DNA of 64,000 bases from Mariniphaga sp963747515 (GTDB taxonomy: Bacteria > Bacteroidota > Bacteroidia > Bacteroidales > Prolixibacteraceae). The notes beneath the pieces were generated by a model, which saw nothing but the letters and a program-made list of their open reading frames with translations, did no database searches and was not told where the DNA came from. The position numbers were made by a program, and so were the translations under genes. The stretch lies in NCBI GenBank assembly GCA_963747515.1, contig CAVVFN010000008.1, positions 1,054,001-1,118,000 of the forward strand. Reading direction: 5' to 3'. This document shows, piece by piece, positions 19,201 to 28,717 of this stretch. Numbering within the stretch: position 1 is the first letter of the stretch; every line of letters begins with the position of its first letter.

Positions 19201-19472
19201 CTCTTCCTGTTGTTTATTTGTTTTTCTTCTTCCATTGAAACACCATCGGGTAAAGGTGCAATTTGATTTTTCAGCGTCTTCTTTCCCGGATTGTGAGTAG
19301 AATATTCAGATTTTCCAGGTGTAAATTCAATAGTTCCAAATTCCCATTCTCTTGGAACATCCTTCACCATGGTCATCATAACCATAGCCCATATCAGCAA
19401 GGAAGCAGAAAGAAATAAAACAAACATCCAGCTTTTAAACTTACTCCAGGATTTATTTTCTTCGTACTTCAT
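19197..19472 (-). CDS. small membrane protein of the cbb3/ACIII operon
   Basis: A 91-residue protein with one membrane helix (about 13-33) and a Pro/Lys-rich C-terminal tail. It lies between the two last operon genes with overlaps of a few bases. It has no recognised domain and no heme motif. Probably a structural subunit of the oxidase, inferred from position. Confidence 0.65.
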   Translation of the reverse strand: MKYEENKSWSKFKSWMFVLFLSASLLIWAMVMMTMVKDVPREWEFGTIEFTPGKSEYSTHNPGKKTLKNQIAPLPDGVSMEEEKQINNRKR

Positions 19473-19473
19473 A

Positions 19474-19737
19474 TTAGAAACTATTAGGATAAATTATCGC
19501 ATGAATGCTGTAGACCAATGCAAATATTACTATGCCTGCAACGGTAACTTTAATCGACCAGGGAATAGCTTCCCAGGCACCCATATATTCGGTTTCAAAT
19601 TTTTCCGGGTCGTCGCTTCGTTTTTTTCGGGATTTATGATAATCGTTGTAAAAAACCAAAACGTAAAACAGCAGAGCCAATCCTCCGAACAACATGAGAA
19701 TCACCCATTTATTTCTTAAAATTTCATATCCGAACAT
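19474..19737 (-). CDS. small two-helix membrane protein, CcoQ/CcoP-N-like
   Basis: An 87-residue protein with a membrane helix (about 11-28), a charged stretch (KSRKKRSDDPEKFETEY) and a second helix after AWEAIPWSIK. This layout resembles the short CcoQ subunit or the N-terminal anchor of CcoP. I chose the ATG at 19737, eight bases after the CcoS-like gene; a longer frame would run back into that gene. Assignment rests on position and layout. Confidence 0.65.
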   Translation of the reverse strand: MFGYEILRNKWVILMLFGGLALLFYVLVFYNDYHKSRKKRSDDPEKFETEYMGAWEAIPWSIKVTVAGIVIFALVYSIHAIIYPNSF

Positions 19738-19744
19738 ACTTTTG

Positions 19745-19921
19745 TTATTTTTGATTATCAAAATCCGGCACTTCAATTTCTAACGGAAGATTTGATGCAT
19801 TTTTTTCTTTTTTAAACTGTCCTGACTTAATCCCCCAGATTACAGAAACAGTTACAACAGCAATAAGAACAGCTGTATAAACGATCTGTAAAATAACCAA
19901 TATGTTTACTGCATTTTTCAT
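19745..19921 (-). CDS. ccoS: CcoS-like cbb3 oxidase maturation protein
   Basis: A 58-residue ORF whose ATG follows the stop of the ccoO-like gene with no gap (TAAATG). It has one membrane helix (about residues 6-29), then WGIKSGQFKKEK, which matches the W-x-V-x-SGQFDD signature of CcoS, the small protein needed to mature the cbb3 heme/copper subunit. The acidic tail (EIEVPDFDN) also fits. It is too short for standard ORF cut-offs. Confidence 0.75.
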   Translation of the reverse strand: MKNAVNILVILQIVYTAVLIAVVTVSVIWGIKSGQFKKEKNASNLPLEIEVPDFDNQK

Positions 19922-20923
19922 TTACTTTATTTTTGCCGGCAAACCGGTTGAATCTGGCGGTTGGTAGGTATTTATCCACTCATTTTCGTATGCCGCATCA
20001 ATTCCTTCAGGTGCAATATCAGCGTCGGTATATCCAACAAATTCAACGGCTATATAATTTGAAACATCCCATATTTTTTCAGACTCAAGTGCTTTTTTAA
20101 AATAAGGCATGGCTGTCCCGGTAATCCCGTTCATAATCTGATAATAAAAAATTCCCCCGATATACTTCCCATTCACAAGATGCCGTCGCAAAGTTGTAAA
20201 ATTCAAGGGTGGAGGGTTAAGATATCGTGCAGCCGGTCCGTTCCCGTCACCAACCGGGCCATGGCATCCAATACAAAATTCCTGGTAAATATTTTTACCG
20301 CGTTTAATTGCATCTTCGGTGGCAGGATACGGATTGGGCATTTCCCGCCACACTTTTGGTACTTTTGAATGCAGCCATACGATGTTGGAATCAGGTCCGG
20401 CTTCAAGAGCTGCAACAGCTTTTTCTTTCCAGAACATCTGACGTGCCACGCGTACATCAGCCTGCCGATATCCCAGATACTGAACATAGGCGGTAAGTTG
20501 TTTTATCTTTGTCTCTCCCAAAAATTCCCAGGAAGGCATCAGCGAAACAGGACTGGTATTCCGGGGATTTATAAAATGAGCCAAATGCCAGTCATCAGGA
20601 TGTTCTCCACCTTCCTGCGACAAATCCGGACCAGTACGTTCAGACCCCAAAATTGCGGGTTGTTGTTCATAATAATCGCCCGGCTGCGCAATACGGCTGG
20701 CACCAATACCCCAATCGTATGGCCGTATATACATTGAATGGCAGTAACTACAGCCATTTTGCACATATAGTGTATTACCCTTCCGTTCCACTTCAGTCAT
20801 CGGCCGCCAGATATCGGAAGGTTCATTTTTAATGTTTAAAACAGGAAATACAACCATAATGGATATTGATGCTGCCCAAACCATCAATCCACCAATAATC
20901 ACTATTGTTGGAGTCATTTTCAT
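19922..20923 (-). CDS. ccoO: cbb3 oxidase subunit II (CcoO) fused to a second cytochrome c domain
   Basis: A 333-residue protein. It has an N-terminal anchor (6-28), then the CcoO domain with heme motif CSYCH (about 58) and YIRPYDWG, GSERTGPDLSQEGG and DDWHLAHFINPR, all typical of CcoO. From about 200 a class I cytochrome c domain follows with CIGCHGPVGDGNG (about 217). Normal CcoO has one heme, so this is an O-P-like fusion that may replace part of the diheme CcoP. It overlaps ccoN by 4 bases (ATGA). Confidence 0.9.
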   Translation of the reverse strand: MKMTPTIVIIGGLMVWAASISIMVVFPVLNIKNEPSDIWRPMTEVERKGNTLYVQNGCSYCHSMYIRPYDWGIGASRIAQPGDYYEQQPAILGSERTGPDLSQEGGEHPDDWHLAHFINPRNTSPVSLMPSWEFLGETKIKQLTAYVQYLGYRQADVRVARQMFWKEKAVAALEAGPDSNIVWLHSKVPKVWREMPNPYPATEDAIKRGKNIYQEFCIGCHGPVGDGNGPAARYLNPPPLNFTTLRRHLVNGKYIGGIFYYQIMNGITGTAMPYFKKALESEKIWDVSNYIAVEFVGYTDADIAPEGIDAAYENEWINTYQPPDSTGLPAKIK

Positions 20924-22308
20924 ACTTCAGCAATTTTTAAAGGTTTAGCTTCATCAGCAACTATTTTCTTTCCCATGCTCATCAAAATGTTGTACAAATG
21001 AATTAGTGCACCTGCAATTATAAATACACCAAACATAGCACGCAATGCCATATAAACATTCAATTCAGGAAGAATCCGATAAACAGTTTCTCCGTTATAC
21101 CAGCCTTCCCCCTGTATTAATCCGGCAGCTGTAAGAACAATAAAAAATCCGGTAAGTCCAATCATAATAAAAATAAACTCAAGATTAGCCAGCCTTATAG
21201 AATATAACTTTCTGCCGGTTATCAAGGGAAGTACATGCCACACTGTTCCAATGGCAATAAATCCGGAGAAACCCAATATAGCAATGTGGGCATGACCAAT
21301 TACCCAGTTATTGAAATGGGTTATTTTTTGTACCTCAGGTATCGACTGAAATGAACCTTGCGCCCCAACAATCAGATACCATATGATACCCATAACAATC
21401 CACCTCCCTGCCACATCTTTTATGATTTTAAACGACTTTCCTCTCCAGGTCATCCAAAGGTTAACAATTACGATAATTACCGGAATAAACATAAACATGG
21501 AATCGACCACAGAAATTGTTTTTAACCAGGCCGGAATGGGTGCCTGCAGAAGGTGATGGCCTCCGATGTGTGAATAAAAAGTTACCAGGGTCCAAAAACC
21601 AAGAATGGAAAGGGTATGTGAATAAAGAGGAGTTTTTGTAATACGCGGCACAACAAAATAGGCAGCACCAACTGCAAGAGGAGTCAGTAAAAGTCCTGGC
21701 AGTACATGTCCATAAAACCAGAGGAAAATGGAATCGAGGATGCCAGGAAGGGCACCTGACGGAGGATTCCACATTACATTACCCATAAAATAGCTTCCGC
21801 CAATCCACAAAAAACTGCTTACAAAATACCAAACCGAAACATACAGGTAATTTTCCACTCTTCTTAGAATAGTCATCACCAAATTTACAGAAAGAGTAAC
21901 TACAGCCAGCACCAACGATACATCAAAAATCCAGATGTATTCCTGGTATTCCCTTCCCTGCGTTAAACCAAAGGAAAAAGTCAATGGCCCGCTTAAAACC
22001 GTAAGGTTCCACAGAACAAAACTTACCCATCCCAGCGGTTCCGACCATAAACTTCTTTTAAGTAAAGCAGGCATATAATACAACCCGGTTCCAATAAAGC
22101 TACTTGCTACAAATCCATATAAAACTGTATTTATATGAATTGGCCGTGTGCGTCCAAAAACAAGCCCTGGAATATTATTAAAAAACTCCGGTGCCATTAG
22201 ATGTATTGCTGAAAACAACCCATAAAAAGTTCCTACAACAAACCATACTGCTCCGGCTACAATGAAGGCCAGGGCTGCGCTTTTCGGTTTTTTGGTAAAT
22301 TCAAACAT
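20920..22308 (-). CDS. ccoN: cbb3-type cytochrome c oxidase subunit I
   Basis: A 462-residue heme-copper oxidase core subunit with about 12 membrane helices. It reduces O2 to water at high affinity. Heme/copper ligands appear in RPIHINTVLYGFV (about 54), YGHVLPGLLLTPL, HIGGHHLLQAP and IGHAHIAILGFSGF (about 338). It is coupled to the pentaheme cytochrome and ccoO. Its place directly after the ACIII genes points to a quinol-to-oxygen chain made from one transcript. Confidence 0.95.
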   Translation of the reverse strand: MFEFTKKPKSAALAFIVAGAVWFVVGTFYGLFSAIHLMAPEFFNNIPGLVFGRTRPIHINTVLYGFVASSFIGTGLYYMPALLKRSLWSEPLGWVSFVLWNLTVLSGPLTFSFGLTQGREYQEYIWIFDVSLVLAVVTLSVNLVMTILRRVENYLYVSVWYFVSSFLWIGGSYFMGNVMWNPPSGALPGILDSIFLWFYGHVLPGLLLTPLAVGAAYFVVPRITKTPLYSHTLSILGFWTLVTFYSHIGGHHLLQAPIPAWLKTISVVDSMFMFIPVIIVIVNLWMTWRGKSFKIIKDVAGRWIVMGIIWYLIVGAQGSFQSIPEVQKITHFNNWVIGHAHIAILGFSGFIAIGTVWHVLPLITGRKLYSIRLANLEFIFIMIGLTGFFIVLTAAGLIQGEGWYNGETVYRILPELNVYMALRAMFGVFIIAGALIHLYNILMSMGKKIVADEAKPLKIAEV

Positions 22309-22311
22309 ATT

Positions 22312-22824
22312 TTATCTGTGACATGTAAAACATTCCGTTGTTGCACTATTTTCTCTGTGGCAGTCGATACAAAAATTCATTTTAAATTCCTGCACCTGTT
22401 CAATTCTGTCCATATCATTTACATTTCCATGGCACCGGCTGCAATCAATTTTTCGATACATATGAACAGAGTGGTTAAAGAAGGCAAAATCAGGCAAATC
22501 ATATATTTTCTTCCACTCAACAGGTGTATTGGCTTCATAATGGGCTCTAAGATTTTCAATCTCCGGATGATGAATTATAATCCGGCTATGACACAACATA
22601 CAGGTTTCCAAAGGTGGAATTCCTGCCCGTGCTGAATTCACAGCCCCTTCATGACAAAAAAAACAGCTTATGTGTTTTTCATTCACATGAACTCGGTGAC
22701 TGAAAGGAACAGGCTGTTCTGGTCCAATCCTGCTCTGATAATAAAAGAAATACAGCAGAACAGATGTTCCCAGCAAAGCCAGAATCAGTAAGGACAGAAA
22801 AAACGGGTTGTTCTTTAATTTCAC
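22312..22824 (-). CDS. actA: pentaheme cytochrome c, short ActA-like subunit
   Basis: A 170-residue protein with an N-terminal membrane anchor (8-28) and five CxxCH motifs: CFFCH, CMLCH, CSRCH, CIDCH and CFTCH. ActA, the pentaheme subunit of alternative complex III, also has five hemes, but it is usually larger and comes first in the operon. Here it is short and lies after actF. It would pass electrons from the quinol-oxidising core to cytochrome c or directly to the oxidase. Three bases separate it from ccoN. Confidence 0.82.
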   Translation of the reverse strand: MKLKNNPFFLSLLILALLGTSVLLYFFYYQSRIGPEQPVPFSHRVHVNEKHISCFFCHEGAVNSARAGIPPLETCMLCHSRIIIHHPEIENLRAHYEANTPVEWKKIYDLPDFAFFNHSVHMYRKIDCSRCHGNVNDMDRIEQVQEFKMNFCIDCHRENSATTECFTCHR

Positions 22825-22929
22825 GGTTTCTTACTTACTTTTTTATTTTAATTACATCATTTCAAATTCAAATAAGCTCTTTCAGAGAATAAACATGAAT
22901 TTTTTAAGCATGTTATTTTTTTATCGTTT

Positions 22930-23982
22930 TCATTTATGAAGTTTTTCAGATTCAACCTGATGGCTGTTTAACAGACTTGCAGCAACTGCTCCTGCCAAAA
23001 ACAACAACAGGAATGCAGCAAAAGGTACTATTTCCTGCCATCCAAAAATGATATTTTCCCACTGAAAAACCGCAGCAACAAGCCACCACCGTTCTATCCA
23101 CATGCCAATAACTATCATCAGGGAAATCAGGCCCAGTGTTATGCGGTTTTTTTTCATGCGCGCAGGCAGGAGCAAAATCAAGGGACCTATGTATACCATA
23201 AACAACAGCAAATAACTTATCCATTTCCAGCTGTAATTCATCCTTGGAATCAGGAAAAGGACTTCATGAGGATTATTGGCGTACCAAATGGGAAACAAAT
23301 GGCTGAACATCAGATACGAAGTAAACATGCAAAATGCCACCACCAGTTTTCCCAAATCATGCAGAATGGGTTTCGCTTCATTAGCGAATACAGCCATTAA
23401 AGCCCATGCTGCCAATGCAACATAAACTCCCGAGATAAAGAAATAGCCACCGGTCATCATGCTGTACCATTTTGGTTCGAGCGTCATTACAAAATCGAAA
23501 CCGATAAGGCTAAAGGCAACTACATAGGCCAATATCAACAATCGGGCATACACCCTGTTGTTTGATGCATTTCTTTTTACCACAAACAAAAAGGCCACAA
23601 CCCAGAAAACCACCAGGGCAACTAAATTTCTTAAAAATAAAAATGGAGTATAAAGCCAAAACATATCTTTGGAAGAATTTATCCATGGCGCCCATGATGA
23701 TGCCCCCCACCAAAGAACCAACAGGGCCAGTACAGAAGGAACAGAAAAAGCCAGGCCAACCCTGCACAACCGTTCTGAACTGCCCATCCATTTTCCATAT
23801 GTGGCAACCACTATCGCCGGCCAAACAGCAAGGCCTCCCGCAATGGAGGTGAAGTAAAGGAATTCGATCAGAAAGGAATGCCACAACCTTTGGTCGTTTA
23901 TACCGGTAAACATGATGCGCCAAACTACAAACAAACCAGCCGACAGAAGCAGGTTAACAATTATGAAAATTTTATTCTTCAT
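22930..23982 (-). CDS. actF: alternative complex III subunit ActF
   Basis: A 350-residue polytopic membrane protein with about ten hydrophobic segments, of the quinol:cytochrome c oxidoreductase ActF family. Helpful segments are FLIEFLYFTSIAGGLAVWPA, YANNPHEVLFLIPRMNYSW and MWIERWWLV. It has no heme motif. It starts 11 bases inside the ActD C-terminal reading frame. In ACIII, ActF contacts ActA and ActC in the membrane. Confidence 0.85.
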   Translation of the reverse strand: MKNKIFIIVNLLLSAGLFVVWRIMFTGINDQRLWHSFLIEFLYFTSIAGGLAVWPAIVVATYGKWMGSSERLCRVGLAFSVPSVLALLVLWWGASSWAPWINSSKDMFWLYTPFLFLRNLVALVVFWVVAFLFVVKRNASNNRVYARLLILAYVVAFSLIGFDFVMTLEPKWYSMMTGGYFFISGVYVALAAWALMAVFANEAKPILHDLGKLVVAFCMFTSYLMFSHLFPIWYANNPHEVLFLIPRMNYSWKWISYLLLFMVYIGPLILLLPARMKKNRITLGLISLMIVIGMWIERWWLVAAVFQWENIIFGWQEIVPFAAFLLLFLAGAVAASLLNSHQVESEKLHK

Positions 23983-24187
23983 CCCTAACCTCCTCCCGCA
24001 TCAAAATTTCCATAAGATGTTGTATCTCATCATCCTTTTCTTCGGAGTATGCTACAAGTAATCCGTATTTATTCATGCTAAACCTTGAATCGTACCAGGG
24101 GTCGGTTTGTCTTTTTCTCAGACGTGCATAATAAATTACGGCTATTAAATTGAAAATGGCAGCAAACAATACGGTTAATTCAAACAT
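23972..24187 (-). pseudogene. actD: C-terminal part of ActD (DUF3341), out of frame with its N-part
   Basis: A 71-residue reading frame that begins MFELTVLFAAI and ends with DPWYDSRFSMNKYGLLVAYSEE. This is the usual end of DUF3341/ActD, which normally reads FIPxTFELTVLFAA. The same frame extends upstream as SLIPFTIVMFELTVL across the stop of the preceding gene. It is therefore the second half of ActD, separated by a one-base frameshift near 24210-24225, and not a gene of its own. Confidence 0.8.
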
Positions 24188-25868
24188 TACGATTGTAAAA
24201 GGAATCAGCGAAACTATCAGGTTTTCCTCCTACAATTAGATCATAAATGCTTACACTTCCTGCTGTTAAAGCAAATCCCGATATCAATCCAACTATTCCC
24301 CCTGCCGTAGTCCAGTATGTAACCGGACTTTTGGTTTTTCCCATAAGTGCTTCTACCTCATGAAGTTTAACCGGTGAAAAAACTTCCAGTATATTGTAAT
24401 TTCTTTCAAGAAGGGTATGAACAGCTTTTATCAGGTATTCAGCATCAGGAAAAATAAACATCTTTTCCCTGCTGTCGGTTTTTTCCGCAAGAACATTTGC
24501 TTTATTTTTAAGTGTTACATCCTCTGGTTCGGGCAGTTTGCCTTTTAACAGATAATCCTTGAAATCGGCGATTGGAATGGTTGGCAGGAACTTTGCAAAG
24601 CCTAAATAAAAAAACAGAAAGAAAGCGGCAGTGCCGGCCGTAATGCTGATCTCAACCCAACTGGGTGCATATTTTCCCCAGTTGTGTGGCATAAAATCAT
24701 GGGATGTAGAAGTAACCACAATAAAGTAGCGTTCAAGCCACATTCCAACATTAATAAGCAATGAAGCAATAAAAAGATATTTGATATTTACACGAAGTTT
24801 TTTCCATAAAAAACTAAAAGGAACTAAAATATTGCAAAACAGAATGACATAATAAGCCCACGACAGCCATCCCGTCATTCGCCAGGCAGTAAACTGGATA
24901 TGGATCGTACTGTCAGAATATATTTCAATAAATGGTTCGATGATATAGGCATAGGCAATAATGGATCCGGTGAATATGGTAAATTTGGCGATGGCCTCCA
25001 AATGTTTTACCGTTATCAGCTTTTCAGTGCCAAGAAACATTCGCATGGGAATAAGCAGGGTTAATGCCATCGCCAGCCCAGAATGGATGGCACCGGCAAC
25101 AAAATAAGGCGGAAACAGGGTAGAATGCCAGCCGGGCAGCAAACTTACGGCAAAATCCCAGGATACTACTGAATGAACTGAAATAACCAATGGAGTAGCC
25201 AACATAGCAAAATACAGGTACGACCGGTTATAATGCCTCCATTGGCTGAGTGCCCCCGACCATCCCAGGGAAATGAATGTAAAAAATTTGGAACGCCAGT
25301 GATTCATACCCAGTTTGTTCCGGTAATAATCCCTTAAAGAAGCCGCATCCGGTATCATCCCTACATAAAAGAAAATGGTACTAACGGTCAGGTAAGTCAG
25401 AATAGCAATCAAATCAAGAACAAGAGGACTTGAAAAATTCGGATACAAACCCCGTTGATTTGGATAGGGCAAGATGTAAAAAAATACCCAAAGGCGTCCC
25501 AGGTGGATGAGCGGGAACATTCCGGCTGTTAATACGGCAAATACGGTCATTGCTTCAGTGGATCGGGATACTGCATCGCGCCATTCAGAACGGACAAGAA
25601 ACAAAATGGCAGAAATTAATGTCCCCGAATGGGCAATTCCCACCCAAAAAACAAAGTTGGTGATGTAGGTACCCCACCCAACAGGATGATTAATTCCGGC
25701 CACACCCATTCCCATTTTTACCTGATAAATCCAGGAAAATATTCCCCAGCCGATTATCAGCATCAGAAATCCCATGAACAGGTAATATTGTTTTGGAGCA
25801 GGACGCATTGCCCTGGCTACCGTATGATTAACCTCCTTAAACGTGATATTTGATGTATAGTCCTGCAA
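24180..25868 (-). CDS. actC: ActC (NrfD-like membrane subunit) fused to N-half of ActD
   Basis: A 562-residue protein. Residues 1 to about 465 are the NrfD/PsrC-type quinol-binding membrane subunit ActC, with about ten helices (for example NHPVGWGTYITNFVFWVGIAHSG, MWLERYFIVV). After a charged linker (EDVTLKNKANVL) comes DUF3341/ActD-like sequence from about 490 (NILEVFSPVKLHEVEALMG, a membrane helix, LIVGGKP), which ends out of frame as DSFADSFYNRNV. ActC and ActD are usually separate genes. The fusion seems genuine because the linker is open; the end is cut by the frameshift. Confidence 0.88.
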   Translation of the reverse strand: MQDYTSNITFKEVNHTVARAMRPAPKQYYLFMGFLMLIIGWGIFSWIYQVKMGMGVAGINHPVGWGTYITNFVFWVGIAHSGTLISAILFLVRSEWRDAVSRSTEAMTVFAVLTAGMFPLIHLGRLWVFFYILPYPNQRGLYPNFSSPLVLDLIAILTYLTVSTIFFYVGMIPDAASLRDYYRNKLGMNHWRSKFFTFISLGWSGALSQWRHYNRSYLYFAMLATPLVISVHSVVSWDFAVSLLPGWHSTLFPPYFVAGAIHSGLAMALTLLIPMRMFLGTEKLITVKHLEAIAKFTIFTGSIIAYAYIIEPFIEIYSDSTIHIQFTAWRMTGWLSWAYYVILFCNILVPFSFLWKKLRVNIKYLFIASLLINVGMWLERYFIVVTSTSHDFMPHNWGKYAPSWVEISITAGTAAFFLFFYLGFAKFLPTIPIADFKDYLLKGKLPEPEDVTLKNKANVLAEKTDSREKMFIFPDAEYLIKAVHTLLERNYNILEVFSPVKLHEVEALMGKTKSPVTYWTTAGGIVGLISGFALTAGSVSIYDLIVGGKPDSFADSFYNRNV

Positions 25869-25879
25869 AACAATAAGAT

Positions 25880-28717
25880 TTAAACGGTTACTTTTTTTAA
25901 ATACACCACAGCAGTTTTGGTATTTAATTCGTTCAGCAGCTGATATCTCCTGCTGTTCTTAATTAATTTTCTTACTTCTGAATTTTCATCCATGAGATCT
26001 CCGAAAACAATGGCATTTGTCGGACAGGTTTGCATGCAGGCCGGTACAATTTCACCATCTTTAAGTTTACGGTTTTCGATTTTTGCCTTATATTCTTTAT
26101 TTCGAATCCGCTGCACACAGAAGGTACACTTTTCCATGACCCCTCGCTCCCTCACGGTAACTTCCGGATTTAAATGAAGTGTCATTGGAAATTCATAATT
26201 TATATTGATCCAGTTGAACCTGCGAACCTTGTAGGGACAGTTGTTCGAACAGTACCGGGTTCCGATGCACCGGTTATAAATCTGAGCATTTAATCCTTCC
26301 TCTGTATGTACCGATGCATATACGGGGCACACCGGTTCACAGGGTGCCGAATCGCAATGCTGACAAGGTACTGGCAGGTATGCCATGTTATTCTTGCCTG
26401 GAATTTTATAAGGTGGCACCTTTAACCAGCTCATTTCACGTCCTTCCCTGCAATTTTCCCTGCCCACTACCGGAATATTGTTTTCAGCATAACAAGCAGC
26501 TTCACATGCCTTGCAACCTATACAACTCTGCAGATCAATTACCATTCCCCAACGATGGTCCTTGTGCTTATGTCCTTCATATAAATCGGCAGCCTTTTCA
26601 TAGCCTTCAGGCATGGGCCAGTTCATTTCTTCGATCTCTGCTTTGTTGTTTTTAATGGTTTCAATCTCCTCATGTTTGAGCAGTTCCCTGTCATGTTGCT
26701 CATTGGAAGCATTCAGGTACAACAGCTCTTCATGCTTTCCAGCCTTTTCAACCGTAACCTTTGGTCGTGCACCAACATAGGAAGCTGCCGGTAAATCAAA
26801 AACATTAATACCCACTCCGTTTGCTGTTTTTCCAAAATGTGTATGCCCCTGTCCTGCATCAATGCCCAGCGTATTTTTATCAACTTCATCTGTCAGCCTG
26901 ACAGCTACCTCCACCTCTTTCGTTTCAGAAATAAGTCTTACGATATCCCCTTCATGAATATCCAGCTCCTGTGCTTTTTCCGGATTCATATCGATCCAGC
27001 TTTGCCACACAATATTGGAAACCGGATGTGGAATTTCCTGCAACCAGCCCCGATTGGAAAGGCTGCCGTCGTAAAAAAATAAAGAAGGAGAAACATGCAG
27101 ATAAAAACTATTTCCAGCAAGATTTTCTTCCTTATACTGTTCTTCGATTGCTCCGTTCAATCCTGAATCCGGAAATTGTTCTTTGCTTTTTTTGAGGAAC
27201 CCCTTTTGAAGAACTTCCTTGTAAAATCTGTCGTTTGATGCTTTATCAGGAACATTTTCACTATCACCCGCAGCAAGGTTTTGCTGCGCCCATTTTTTCC
27301 AGTTTTCCCTGACCAAATCACCAAACGGAATTGTTTGTCCGCCCAGAGCAAGAAAAATATCACCTGCGCTTTTGGTATCGAACAAAGGGTGCATTACCGG
27401 TTGAAGTAAAGAAACAGTTCCGTTCCAGGCTTCATAATCCCCCCAGTTCTCAAAATAATAATTTGAAGGCAATATATAATCGGCCTGAAGTGCGGTTTCG
27501 TTCAGCATTGAACCAATATATACAACATTTTTTGCTTTCTCTATTTTTTCTGCCAGTTCAGGATTGCTGTACAGCGGATTGGTTTCATGAATTACAAGTA
27601 CTGTATTTTCGTCAACCGTCTCAAAAAATTCAACAATTTCACTGCTCAATGCCGTTTTGCTTAAGGCATGGGCTGCAGAAAAATCAGGCAGCTGATTTCC
27701 CAGCAGTTCATTCATCCGGTTAGCTGCTTTTACAGTCATTTTTCCCGAAATACTTTTATCTGCTCCGTTTCCCGCCAAAATAACCGGATTTTTGGCATGG
27801 CTAATTTCCAGAGCAATTCGGTCGATTTTTTCACTCATTTCTGCAGAGAAAACTTTACTGTTTCCCCTCATTTCATTGCCGGGCTGGCCAAGCCGTTTCA
27901 TTATTTCCCCGATAAGTAAATGTTCAGTTCCGGGTTCAGTCAGTACAAATTCATCGCTGTTAACAGCGGTCATATTCTTTACCGGGGCAAAATAAATAAA
28001 TCTGTTCAACTTGTTGTTTCTCAATGAATGAAACTTGCCAAACATACCCGCATATTCTACAGGTGAAACCCAGGTTTCCAAAAAGTCGGCACCAAAGCTG
28101 ATGATCAAATCGCTCTCTTCAAAATTATACCGGGGAATCAGTGGCTGACCATACTGTTCAGCATTTGCTTTACGCAGCGATTCATAATTGAAAACTTCAT
28201 AATACAAGGGTTTACTGTCGTAACTTTTCGCGAAGGTATCCATAACATCTGCAAGCGAGCCGGTTTGCAGGTTTGAAACAACCCTAACCTTCCCGGTGCT
28301 GTTGATTTCCTGTTTTACTTTTTGAAGGATCTCTTCCCATGAAACCTCAGAAAATTTCCCCTCCATATTTTTTTCCAATGGATGTTTCGGGCGGTCAATA
28401 TCGTATTGTCCCAACACCGATGACTGGCCGCGTATGCATAATTTTCCTTTGTTGACAGGATTTTCAGGATTCCCTTCTGCTTTTGTTACCCGTCCGTCGC
28501 GGTACCACATCATCAATCCGCAGCCGGCGGGGCATTCGCGGCAAGAAGTTAAAAAATAGGCCCATTCACCCGGGTGGGGATATTGGGGAGCATTAACATA
28601 AGGAATAAGTTTATGGCTGAATTTTCTCTGCGAATTTAATACCAGCCCTACTCCGGTACTACCGGTTAAAGCTAAAAAAGTTCTGCGATTTATTTTTGAT
28701 TTTTTACCTGAGTTCAT
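25880..28717 (-). CDS. actB: alternative complex III subunit ActB (molybdopterin-like + ferredoxin fusion)
   Basis: A 945-residue fusion typical of ActB. The N-terminal signal begins MNSGKKSKINRRTFLALTG (Tat-like RRTFLA). Next comes a molybdopterin-oxidoreductase-like domain with a 4Fe-4S site CRECPAGC...KGKLCIRG (about 58-95). The C-terminal ferredoxin part (about 730-900) has CIGCKACEAAC, CQHCDSAPCEPVCP, CIGTRYCSNNCP and CTFC...CMQTCP, enough for four clusters. In ACIII the first domain has no molybdenum. It forms the periplasmic quinol-oxidation arm with ActC. Its ATG overlaps the ASRT-like gene (ATGA). Confidence 0.93.
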   Translation of the reverse strand: MNSGKKSKINRRTFLALTGSTGVGLVLNSQRKFSHKLIPYVNAPQYPHPGEWAYFLTSCRECPAGCGLMMWYRDGRVTKAEGNPENPVNKGKLCIRGQSSVLGQYDIDRPKHPLEKNMEGKFSEVSWEEILQKVKQEINSTGKVRVVSNLQTGSLADVMDTFAKSYDSKPLYYEVFNYESLRKANAEQYGQPLIPRYNFEESDLIISFGADFLETWVSPVEYAGMFGKFHSLRNNKLNRFIYFAPVKNMTAVNSDEFVLTEPGTEHLLIGEIMKRLGQPGNEMRGNSKVFSAEMSEKIDRIALEISHAKNPVILAGNGADKSISGKMTVKAANRMNELLGNQLPDFSAAHALSKTALSSEIVEFFETVDENTVLVIHETNPLYSNPELAEKIEKAKNVVYIGSMLNETALQADYILPSNYYFENWGDYEAWNGTVSLLQPVMHPLFDTKSAGDIFLALGGQTIPFGDLVRENWKKWAQQNLAAGDSENVPDKASNDRFYKEVLQKGFLKKSKEQFPDSGLNGAIEEQYKEENLAGNSFYLHVSPSLFFYDGSLSNRGWLQEIPHPVSNIVWQSWIDMNPEKAQELDIHEGDIVRLISETKEVEVAVRLTDEVDKNTLGIDAGQGHTHFGKTANGVGINVFDLPAASYVGARPKVTVEKAGKHEELLYLNASNEQHDRELLKHEEIETIKNNKAEIEEMNWPMPEGYEKAADLYEGHKHKDHRWGMVIDLQSCIGCKACEAACYAENNIPVVGRENCREGREMSWLKVPPYKIPGKNNMAYLPVPCQHCDSAPCEPVCPVYASVHTEEGLNAQIYNRCIGTRYCSNNCPYKVRRFNWININYEFPMTLHLNPEVTVRERGVMEKCTFCVQRIRNKEYKAKIENRKLKDGEIVPACMQTCPTNAIVFGDLMDENSEVRKLIKNSRRYQLLNELNTKTAVVYLKKVTV

